The translations under genes were made by a program, and so were the position numbers. Below are positions 1-4,966 of a stretch of DNA of 5,250 nt, piece after piece. Source of the stretch: an uncultured Clostridium sp. (GTDB lineage Bacteria; Bacillota; Clostridia; Lachnospirales; Lachnospiraceae). Under the pieces are notes generated by a model. That model ran no database searches. It was not told where the DNA came from and saw nothing but the letters and a program-made list of their open reading frames with translations. Location of the stretch: positions 1 to 5,250 of the forward strand of contig URUZ01000418.1 in the NCBI GenBank assembly GCA_900551225.1. The letters are read 5' to 3'. Numbering within the stretch: the stretch's first letter is position 1; each line of letters begins with the position of its first letter.

Positions 1-213
1 CGAAAAGTGGAGGTTCCCGGCGGGGCCGACCGTTTCGACCATCTCTGCCACGACCATTATCATGCGAGATGCGAAAAGTGCGGCCGCGTTTATGATGTGG
101 ACATGGAATATATAACCGATCTGAAGAAATCCATAAAGGATGCCCATGGGTTCACCTTTACAGGGCACGATATCGTTTTTAAGGGCATCTGTTCCGAATG
201 TAAAAATACATAA
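1..213 (+). CDS. PerR/Fur-family metalloregulator, C-terminal part (5' end outside window)
   Basis: This is the C-terminal metal-binding and dimerisation domain of a Fur-superfamily repressor, 70 residues in frame 1 ending at TAA 211-213. The N-terminal winged-helix DNA-binding domain lies off the left edge. Visible residues are an FD pair, an HYH motif, CEKC and a terminal CSEC. Taking the second His of HYH as PerR His93, the spacing reproduces the B. subtilis PerR ligands: Asp at -8 (D85), His at -2 (H91), Asp at +11 (D104), and the structural zinc cysteines at +3, +6, +43 and +46. An Asp rather than Glu at the 104 position favours PerR (peroxide sensing through Fe-catalysed His oxidation) over Fur, but the subtype is inferred from a fragment. 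The downstream gene starts 79 bp later with no terminator between, so co-transcription is possible. A GTG at 7 is internal and not a start. Confidence 0.9.
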   Translation, partial: RKVEVPGGADRFDHLCHDHYHARCEKCGRVYDVDMEYITDLKKSIKDAHGFTFTGHDIVFKGICSECKNT

Positions 214-292
214 GCATAGCGGCAACTGTTAAGTACACATGCGGGAGTACAGACACATCCCGTAAATATAAAATAAGAAAAGGAGAAATATT

Positions 293-856
293 ATGAGAAG
301 TATTACTAAACTGGATCTTCAGTATGCACACAGATTTTTTGGATTCAAAGGCGAGGCGCAGTATTTACACGGACACACGGGCATCCTGACTATTGAAGTG
401 GAAGATTCCGTTGAACCCGGCGTCAATATGGTATTCCCCTGCAATGAGATCCAAAAGACGGCCTGGGATGTTCTGAAGAATTTTGACCATGCGCTGATTC
501 TGCGTGAAGATGATCCGCTGCTGCCCGCGATACTCGATGTTTACGAGAAACAGGGCATTAAAGACGGCGCACCGCACAATCAGATGAAGGGCCCCGCCTT
601 CAAGACAGAGCTTGCCACAGCATATCCGGATTGCCGTTTGGTGGTGACAAAAGAGACCATGACTGTTGAGGGCATGATCAAGATCGTCTATGATCTGTTA
701 AAAGATAAGCTGAACATTGCAAAGATTACCTTTACCAGCGGTGTCAACGCAGCCTCCTCAGAATTCGAGACAAAAAACAAAATTGACCGCTGTCCATTAT
801 GCGGCATTGCATTAAATGAAAATGGTGTCTGCCCTAAGTGCGGATATAAGAAGTAA
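293..856 (+). CDS. 6-pyruvoyl-tetrahydropterin synthase / QueD-fold protein with C-terminal zinc ribbon
   Basis: A 187-residue protein of the PTPS/QueD (6-carboxytetrahydropterin synthase) superfamily. The start is set by AGGAGA at 281-286, six bases before ATG. The family zinc triad is visible as His13 (YAHRF), His26 and His28 (LHGH). The Asp-His pair of the catalytic relay fits D65-H66 (NFDHAL). Departures from classical QueD: there is no cysteine in the stretch before LHGH, where E. coli QueD has CxxLHGH (A22 sits there, with E21 beside it); the usual late 'ET' segment that anchors the pterin reads FTSG; and a zinc ribbon with C167, C170, C180 and C183 is appended. At 187 residues it is longer than the roughly 120 of QueD. 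It may be a PTPS-like enzyme with altered chemistry rather than a queuosine-pathway QueD; no other queuosine gene is in view. It follows a PerR-type gene, so oxidative-stress or metal control is possible but unproven. Confidence 0.8.
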   Translation: MRSITKLDLQYAHRFFGFKGEAQYLHGHTGILTIEVEDSVEPGVNMVFPCNEIQKTAWDVLKNFDHALILREDDPLLPAILDVYEKQGIKDGAPHNQMKGPAFKTELATAYPDCRLVVTKETMTVEGMIKIVYDLLKDKLNIAKITFTSGVNAASSEFETKNKIDRCPLCGIALNENGVCPKCGYKK

Positions 857-873
857 AGTAAATTAAAGTCATC

Positions 874-926
874 AAGGGGCAGCCGCATTAGCTAAGTACA
901 TTTAGCTTGAGCGGCTGCCCCTTTTT
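874..926 (+). terminator. Strong intrinsic terminator at the convergence point
   Basis: A perfect 13-bp stem, AAGGGGCAGCCGC (874-886) with its complement at 911-923, encloses a second inner stem (AGCTAA 890-895 with TTAGCT 902-907). A T run at 922-926 follows. It lies 17 bp after the QueD-like stop and ends the + strand genes. On the - strand the same hairpin is 18 bp beyond the BtpA/SgcQ stop, but the tail there (TTGATGACTTT) is poor in T, so termination of the PTS operon would be weaker. Probably shared between the two convergent units. Confidence 0.93.
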
Positions 927-941
927 ATTTGCTTATATAAC

Positions 942-1760
942 CTATACGTTAGTCCCCCGCGCCGCCTTCACAAAGGCCGCAGCCCGGACCGGGTCAATCT
1001 GGTTCCAGAGGATTCCGTCTTTTTTGATGCTGGTTCCGATGATGACGCCGTCGGCAATGGTCAGCAGTTCCTGGATGTTGTCAACTCTTCCGCCGCTGCC
1101 CAGGATCAGGGGAGCTTCCGGGAAATGTTCCTTCACCGTCCCCAGAGCCGAGGCCTGAGGCGGCAGCCCGGCTCTGGGGCCGCCCATGAGAACGCCGGCA
1201 ATGGGAAGGTTCATCAGGGCAGCATCCACCTGGGATACAACGGGCCGGGTATCCATACCGGTTCCGGCGTGGGGTTCAAAATAGGTATATACCTGCACAG
1301 ACTCCGCGCCAATCTGTTTCTGGTAGCGGAAGATCTCACCCGGATCAAAGGACTGCCAGCCAAAGAGGCCGTTGTAGGTTCCTGTCACATAGGTCCGCAC
1401 AAACCTGGCGTCTATGGCCTTGGCCACGGCCAGGGTGGCTATTGGGTCGATCAGCACGCCGCAGCCGTAGGGGATTGTCAGAATCTCTGCCACCTCTGCG
1501 GCGATTCTGGTGTAGGAGGCAACTGTCTCAGGGCCTACGCGGCTCAGATACGGCCGGTCCCCCTCATTGGCAAACACGCAGGCGTCAAATCCTTCCTCCA
1601 TCAGAACCCTGGCGTCCTCTTTCAAACGCCGGATATGATCTTTGTAAGTCATTGTGGGGTCCGCGTAATAGCTTCCGGGCAGGGCAGCCATGTGCAGGCA
1701 GCCAATCAGCGGTTTCTTTGTTCCGAATGTCTGTTCATGGGCTTCCATTAATGTGTGCAT
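942..1760 (-). CDS. BtpA/SgcQ-family protein (TIM-barrel-like)
   Basis: A 272-residue protein of the BtpA/SgcQ family (named after cyanobacterial BtpA, linked to photosystem I stability, and E. coli SgcQ, encoded in a PTS operon). ATG at 1760 is preceded by GGAGG with nine bases of spacing. Family signatures: GCLHMAALPGS at residues 20-30 and FANEGDRPYL at about 63-72. Near the C-terminus, LGSGGR (220-225) and GTSIKKDG (242-249) resemble the two phosphate-gripping loops of ribulose-phosphate-type barrels; this resemblance is my inference. No signal peptide or membrane segment is evident, so it is probably cytoplasmic. It is the last gene of the PTS operon, 76 bp after the IID stop, and the only non-transport protein there. 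It is therefore the best candidate to act on the imported sugar phosphate, although no reaction is established for the family. 'Photosystem' or 'membrane biogenesis' labels sometimes given to homologues would mislead here. Confidence 0.88.
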   Translation of the reverse strand: MHTLMEAHEQTFGTKKPLIGCLHMAALPGSYYADPTMTYKDHIRRLKEDARVLMEEGFDACVFANEGDRPYLSRVGPETVASYTRIAAEVAEILTIPYGCGVLIDPIATLAVAKAIDARFVRTYVTGTYNGLFGWQSFDPGEIFRYQKQIGAESVQVYTYFEPHAGTGMDTRPVVSQVDAALMNLPIAGVLMGGPRAGLPPQASALGTVKEHFPEAPLILGSGGRVDNIQELLTIADGVIIGTSIKKDGILWNQIDPVRAAAFVKAARGTNV

Positions 1761-1789
1761 ATGTTTATTCCTCCGTTATTGCGATTGTT

Positions 1790-1837
1790 GGGTGCGGGGC
1801 CGGGGGGCCGGGTACGGGGCCGGGCGTAATTCGGCCC
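1790..1837. repeat. GC-rich 15-bp direct repeat and hairpin in the IID to BtpA gap
   Basis: Two 15-bp copies, GGGTGCGGGGCCGGG (1790-1804) and GGGTACGGGGCCGGG (1810-1824), differ at one base and have a 20-bp period. The second copy also forms a 6-bp stem, GGGCCG (1817-1822) with CGGCCC (1832-1837), loop nine. On the - strand transcript this lies immediately after the IID stop codon. It lacks a following T run, so it is not a standard terminator. It could stabilise an upstream message or reduce read-through into the BtpA-family gene. Confidence 0.6.
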
Positions 1838-2661
1838 TATATCAGGATGCCTGTGAGCGACAGCAATATTCCCGCCAGGAAGATAAGCCCCCTGGTTTTC
1901 ATGGGCGTCATCCCTTTTTTCAGCAGGGCGTACACGCCGAAGAACAGTGCCAGCGGCAGCAGGGACGGCATGATCTGGTCCACCAGGGCCTGGATCTCCG
2001 TCACCTTCTCCCCCAGGGCAAAGGACAGCGGCGTGGAGATGCCTATTTTAGTGGCCACAAGGCCACCCAGCACCATCATACCCATAGCTCCGCAGCCCTC
2101 TGTAATCTCCTTGATCAGGCCTCCGCTTAAGATCTTGACAACTGCGTTTTTACCCATTTTGTATCCGGTCATGTAACAGGTGTAGCCCACTAAAAGGGCA
2201 TACAGAGAAAATACCAGCACAAAGAGGATCGGACCCAGAGGGTTGCCCTGCATAGCCAGGTCTATGCCAATGGCCAGAAGGATCACCTTCACAATTCCCT
2301 GGGTGATGGCATCGCCCACACCGGCCAGGGGACCCATCAGAGCGGTCTTGATATTGCTGATGGCATCATCCTCCACATCGGCTCCATTGGCCCTCTCCTC
2401 CTCCATGGCTGCCACGATTCCGGGTATCAGGCTGCCCCAGGTATTCTCTGAATTGTAATAGGTCAAATGCCGCGTCATGCCCTCCGCCCGTTTTTCCTTA
2501 TCATCGGGATAGAGCTTTTTAAAGATGGGAATCATGGAATGGCAGAAGCCAAGCCCCATCATGCGCTCAAAATTGTAGCAGATCTGCCCCCAGCAGGTCC
2601 AGTTCCACCAGGACTGGCGCAGTGTCTTTTTATCCAGCACAATCTTCCTCTCATCAGACAT
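1837..2661 (-). CDS. PTS system mannose/fructose/sorbose family, IID component
   Basis: A 274-residue IID subunit, which pairs with IIC to form the membrane channel for the sugar in the mannose-class PTS. The amino-terminal part carries the family pattern around WWNWTCWGQICYNFERMMGL, followed by SMIPIFKKLYP. A middle segment reads GPLAGVGDAITQGI (family GPlaGiGD). Hydrophobic helices follow at about residues 120-135, 142-165, 185-205 and 225-274, ending in a C-terminal membrane anchor. I chose ATG 2661 because AAGGAGGA (2671-2678) is well spaced before it. A longer frame back to 2736 would lie inside IIC and has no ribosome site. The start overlaps the IIC stop by 8 bp (ATGTCTGA), so translation is likely coupled and the two subunits made in equal amounts. 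Confidence 0.95.
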   Translation of the reverse strand: MSDERKIVLDKKTLRQSWWNWTCWGQICYNFERMMGLGFCHSMIPIFKKLYPDDKEKRAEGMTRHLTYYNSENTWGSLIPGIVAAMEEERANGADVEDDAISNIKTALMGPLAGVGDAITQGIVKVILLAIGIDLAMQGNPLGPILFVLVFSLYALLVGYTCYMTGYKMGKNAVVKILSGGLIKEITEGCGAMGMMVLGGLVATKIGISTPLSFALGEKVTEIQALVDQIMPSLLPLALFFGVYALLKKGMTPMKTRGLIFLAGILLSLTGILI

Positions 2662-3412
2662 TTTCCTCTGTCCTCCTTCCTGCGGTGTAAAGCAGATGCA
2701 GCAGCCCAAAGGCGCCGCCCAGAATTGCCAAAGCAATAATATCCAGCTTTAAGTATGCGGCAAACACAAAACCCATGAAGAAGAAGGGGATTGTGGAGCG
2801 CTTGTTCATCATATTCATCAGCATCGCCAGTCCAAGGGCCGGAATCATGGCTCCGATCAGCTTCAGAATGCCGATCACCTGGGCCGGTACGATGGCCAGC
2901 AGTTTATCCATAAAGGGCGCACCGAACATGACGCACAAAAATGCAGGTATAAAGTATGTAAGAAATGGAACAATCTGGGAGGCAAACAGGTTCATTGCGA
3001 TAACGCCCTTGTCATTGCCCTCAGCCGCGTACTGGTCGGCCTTGTGTACCCAGATTGGGTTCAGGGCCATCTTGGCGTTGGAACAAAGGATTCCCAGAAA
3101 GCCCAGGGACACTGCGATGGGAAGCCCCACGGACGGGTCCGCATGAGAGGCCATGGTCATGTAGACGCCTAGATACCCGGCCAGGGATAGGTCCGACGGA
3201 AGGGACCCGCCGATGGCCACAAGACCGATATAGGCCATCATGATGGTACCGCCGCACTGAAGGCCATAGGACAGATCCCCCAGAAGCAGGCCGTTAATCA
3301 GACCGGCCACCAGCGGCGCCCCGAAATACATGGACCACCTGAGCCACATTGGAAATGCGGTGGCCACCAGCCAAGTCAGAAGCGCAATAATCAGTGCATG
3401 AATAAGTTGCAT
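2654..3412 (-). CDS. PTS system mannose/fructose/sorbose family, IIC component
   Basis: A 252-residue integral membrane protein that, with IID, moves the sugar across the membrane while IIB phosphorylates it. The sequence is nearly all hydrophobic helices, starting MQLIHALIIALLTWLVATAF and including the segments PLVAGLINGLLLGD and GGTIMMAYIGLVAIGG, which resemble the family's GPlvGLilGd and GatlqL..iG patterns. The polar stretch NPIWVHKADQYAAEGND at about residues 118-134 is the typical hydrophilic loop. I chose ATG 3412 because AAGGAG (3421-3426) lies eight bases before it. A GTG at 3421 overlaps that ribosome site and cannot use it. The gene lies 39 bp after the IIB stop and overlaps the start of IID by 8 bp. 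Confidence 0.95.
   Translation of the reverse strand: MQLIHALIIALLTWLVATAFPMWLRWSMYFGAPLVAGLINGLLLGDLSYGLQCGGTIMMAYIGLVAIGGSLPSDLSLAGYLGVYMTMASHADPSVGLPIAVSLGFLGILCSNAKMALNPIWVHKADQYAAEGNDKGVIAMNLFASQIVPFLTYFIPAFLCVMFGAPFMDKLLAIVPAQVIGILKLIGAMIPALGLAMLMNMMNKRSTIPFFFMGFVFAAYLKLDIIALAILGGAFGLLHLLYTAGRRTEENV
2671..2678 (-). promoter_or_regulatory. Ribosome binding site deciding the IID start
   Basis: AAGGAGGA on the - strand lies inside the 3' end of IIC, nine bases before ATG 2661. It excludes the longer frame starting at 2736, which would add 25 residues translated from IIC sequence. Confidence 0.8.
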
Positions 3413-3420
3413 AATCCCCA

Positions 3421-3426
3421 CTCCTT
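3421..3426 (-). promoter_or_regulatory. Ribosome binding site deciding the IIC start
   Basis: AAGGAG on the - strand is eight bases before ATG 3412. The upstream GTG at 3421 shares its first G with the end of this motif, so ATG 3412 is the more credible start. Confidence 0.8.
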
Positions 3427-3451
3427 TTTATGTTTGTTGAATTGTGTGCGG

Positions 3452-3928
3452 TTACAGTTTAGAGGCAATATTCACCCTGCTTTCCTGCTGGACCATCTGC
3501 AGGTACACATCCACCCCCATATCTAAAAGCTTCCTGAATATCTCTACCTCCCCGGGGGAGGCGTACACATTGCGGGAAACCGCCTTTCTGGACGGGCCGG
3601 CCCCCATGTTGCCGATATTCAGTTCCTTCAGACCAACGCCCTTCTCCATCAGGGCCAGGGCATACTGGGGGGATTTGAACAGAAGCATGGTGTTCAGCCC
3701 ATCCTCTTCCCCTTCCTTCTCAATCCGGGCGGCCGCCTGGTCCACACTGACCAGCTCCACCTTCACCCCGGACGGAGCAGCCATGGACAGCACAGTTCCC
3801 ATAAAACTGTCCTTGGCCAGCTGGTCGTCAATCACAAGAATGCTCCTGATGCTCAGAATCTTGGCCCAGGAGGCAATCACCTGCCCATGGACCAGCCGTT
3901 CATCCACACGGCACATCACAATCTTCAT
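3452..3928 (-). CDS. PTS system mannose/fructose/sorbose family, IIB component
   Basis: A 158-residue cytoplasmic IIB domain, which takes phosphate from IIA and gives it to the sugar held by IIC/IID. The N-terminus MKIVMCRVDERLVHGQV is the family signature. His14 in RLVHGQV is the phosphorylated residue; this class uses His, unlike the Cys of most other IIB families. The core includes ILVIDDQLAKDSF, LLFKSPQYALALMEKG and LNIGNMGAGPSRKAVSRNVY, as expected for sorbose/mannose IIB proteins of about 160 residues. AAGGAGGG (3935-3942) is six bases before ATG. The gap to the upstream IIA is 116 bp, unusually long for this operon, and holds a hairpin and repeat-like sequence. IIC follows after 39 bp. 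A single-domain IIB separate from IIA differs from the fused IIAB of E. coli ManX. The substrate cannot be told from the sequence. Confidence 0.96.
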   Translation of the reverse strand: MKIVMCRVDERLVHGQVIASWAKILSIRSILVIDDQLAKDSFMGTVLSMAAPSGVKVELVSVDQAAARIEKEGEEDGLNTMLLFKSPQYALALMEKGVGLKELNIGNMGAGPSRKAVSRNVYASPGEVEIFRKLLDMGVDVYLQMVQQESRVNIASKL

Positions 3929-3958
3929 ACAATACCCTCCTTCTCTTGTTTACCTTCT

Positions 3959-4027
3959 GCATACGCCAGAGTGTGTTTGATCATATTTCTGTCAGCTGTG
4001 GGTCACACTTTGCTGAAAGTCTCCGGC
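3959..4027 (-). repeat. Degenerate, inverted copies of the 34-bp leader repeat in the IIA-IIB gap
   Basis: Read on the - strand, GCCGGAGACTTTC at 4027-4015 is a 13-base exact match to array units 2 and 6 as read on the + strand. GCGTATGC at 3966-3959 matches the head of units 1 and 7 (8 bases exact). The two matches are 61 bp apart. In the array the same two positions would be 62 bp apart if two unit lengths separated them. The sequence between is much diverged. The sites lie in the 116-bp non-coding gap between IIA and IIB, in the orientation opposite to the main array. Confidence 0.5.
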
Positions 4028-4036
4028 GAGGGCCGG
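4023..4036 (-). promoter_or_regulatory. Short GC hairpin just after IIA
   Basis: CCGGC (4023-4027) and GCCGG (4032-4036) form a 5-bp stem with a 4-base loop, eight bases after the IIA stop on the - strand. No T run follows, so it is not a standard terminator. It could limit decay of, or read-through from, the IIA part of the message, letting IIA be made at a different level from IIB/IIC/IID. Confidence 0.4.
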
Positions 4037-4044
4037 GGCATCTC

Positions 4045-4464
4045 TCAGCACACCGGCATACTGTCCGAAAATGCACGGATTCCGCCTGCGCCTTCCCGCA
4101 CGGCCTCTTCCTTCACTGCCTCAAAATCGCCGTAGATCCGGTTGGAGACGGCCTCGATGACCATGGGAAGATTCATGCCCGTGATGATCTCCAGTTTCAT
4201 CCTGGGGCTGTGTTCCCTGTATACCCGGGCAGATGTGATAAAGGGGCTTCCCCCTGCAATATCCGTAAAAATCATGCAGCCGCCCCGGTCTGCCGATCCG
4301 GCCACAAACCGGTCAATCACCTGGTAATACTCATCCATATCCTGGCCCGTCTCCAGACTGACCGCCCGCACTGCCTCCTCCGGCTGCGCGCCGATCACCA
4401 TCTCCACCGTGCGCAGCAGCTCCCGGGCCAGATTCCCGTGGCTCAACAGCAGCACCCGATACAT
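4045..4464 (-). CDS. PTS system mannose/fructose/sorbose family, IIA component
   Basis: A 139-residue cytoplasmic IIA domain, which accepts phosphate from HPr and passes it to IIB. His9 in LLLSHGNLA is the phosphorylated residue, and Asp68 in FTDIAGGSPF matches the conserved active-site Asp of E. coli ManX (His10/Asp67 there). ITGMNLPMV near residue 100 is also typical. The reading frame is open far upstream, to 4920, through the repeat array, but that extension has no ribosome site and is only translated repeat. Two ATGs compete. ATG 4464 is six to seven bases from the AGGAGG part of GGAGGAGGG (4471-4479); ATG 4470 lies directly against it. I chose 4464, which also gives the usual family N-terminus; using 4470 would add Met-Ser. 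First gene of the operon, about 465 nt from the predicted transcription start. Confidence 0.93.
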   Translation of the reverse strand: MYRVLLLSHGNLARELLRTVEMVIGAQPEEAVRAVSLETGQDMDEYYQVIDRFVAGSADRGGCMIFTDIAGGSPFITSARVYREHSPRMKLEIITGMNLPMVIEAVSNRIYGDFEAVKEEAVREGAGGIRAFSDSMPVC

Positions 4465-4470
4465 AGACAT

Positions 4471-4479
4471 CCCTCCTCC
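4471..4479 (-). promoter_or_regulatory. Ribosome binding site deciding the IIA start
   Basis: GGAGGAGGG on the - strand, just ahead of two in-frame ATGs (4470 and 4464). It shows that translation of IIA begins after the repeat array, so the upstream open frame is not part of the protein. Confidence 0.8.
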
Positions 4480-4483
4480 AATA

Positions 4484-4505
4484 TTCCCCAGCGTATGCGG
4501 GGGAA
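4484..4505 (-). promoter_or_regulatory. Stem-loop immediately upstream of the IIA ribosome binding site
   Basis: TTCCCC (4484-4489) and GGGGAA (4500-4505) form a perfect 6-bp stem around a 10-base loop, AGCGTATGCG. It is the terminal member of the repeat-array hairpins and ends four bases before GGAGGAGGG on the - strand transcript. Its GGGGAA arm can instead pair with TTCTCC at 4516-4521 (one G-T pair on the + strand), so two foldings compete. A role in ribosome access is inference. Confidence 0.55.
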
Positions 4506-4896
4506 CTTTCTGTTCTTCTCCAACGTATGCCGGAGACTTTCTGTTCTTCTTCCCCAACGTTTGCGGGGGACTTTCTGCTCTTCTTACCCAACGTTTGCGG
4601 GGGACTTTCTGTCCTTTTCCACCAACGTTTGCGGGAGACTTTCTGTTCTTCTCCAACGTATGCCGGAGACTTTCTGTTCTTCTTCCCCAGCGTATGCGGG
4701 GGACTTTCTGTTCTTCTCCCCCAACGTTTGCGGGGGACTTTCTGCTCTTCTTACCCAACGTTTGCGGGGGACTTTCTGTCCTTTTTCCACCAACGTTTGC
4801 GGGGACTTTCTGTCCTTTTTCCACCAACGTTTGCGGGGGACTTTCTGCTTCTCTCCCCCACAAACGCATACGAGAAATTTTCTGTGCTTCTCCCCC
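4490..4896 (-). repeat. Tandem array of about twelve 34-bp hairpin-forming repeats in the PTS operon leader
   Basis: Units start at 4490, 4522, 4556, 4590, 4624, 4655, 4689, 4723, 4757, 4792, 4826 and 4863. Lengths are 31-37 bp, mostly 34. A worn thirteenth unit covers about 4897-4919. On the + strand each unit has a head AACGTTTGCG (variants AACGTATGCC, AGCGTATGCG), a G block GGGGA, a pyrimidine linker close to CTTTCTGTTCTTCT, and a C block TCCCC. The C block of one unit pairs with the G block of the next across the 10-base head. There are no unique spacers, so this is not CRISPR. On the - strand transcript the units become small stem-loops separated by A/G-rich linkers. The promoter at 4938-4966 lies on the far side, so the array should be transcribed as the IIA leader. 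I do not recognise it as a named repeat family. Confidence 0.92.
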
Positions 4897-4937
4897 AACT
4901 ATACCTGAAGAAAGTTTCATTACAAAATGTTAAGCAG

Positions 4938-4966
4938 ACTATAACACGTTGATTTTTCTCTGTAAA
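4938..4966 (-). promoter_or_regulatory. Predicted sigma-A-type promoter of the PTS operon
   Basis: On the - strand, TTTACA (4966-4961, five of six bases of TTGACA) and TATAGT (4943-4938, five of six of TATAAT) are separated by exactly 17 bases. Transcription would start near 4931, giving a leader of about 465 nt that covers the whole repeat array before IIA. I saw no sigma-54 -24/-12 motif in this upstream region; some mannose-class PTS operons use one. Confidence 0.65.

Noticed and set aside
240..264. Stem-loop before the QueD-like gene (CGGGA 242-246 with TCCCG 258-262, loop 11)
   Set aside because: Short stem with a long loop and no T run. It may be chance; not enough to call a terminator or riboswitch.
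267..272. TATAAA as a -10 box for the QueD-like gene
   Set aside because: No acceptable -35 sequence (GGAGTA at 17-bp spacing). Co-transcription with the PerR-type gene is as likely.
1125..1751. 208-residue + strand frame opposite the BtpA/SgcQ gene
   Set aside because: It is a shadow of the strongly supported - strand gene and has no recognisable protein signature.
4490..4896. CRISPR array
   Set aside because: Units are contiguous, and the more variable 12-14 base segments recur among units. There are no unique 25-40 base spacers and no cas genes.
4465..4920. N-terminal extension of IIA, giving a 291-residue protein
   Set aside because: No ribosome site precedes ATG 4920, while GGAGGAGGG sits directly before the normal IIA start. 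The extra residues are low-complexity repeat.
3946..4952. Long + strand frames through the array (proteins of 141-320 residues rich in FCSS/NVCGGL text)
   Set aside because: They are translations of the repeat and of the antisense of IIA, have no ribosome site, and lie opposite a well-supported gene.
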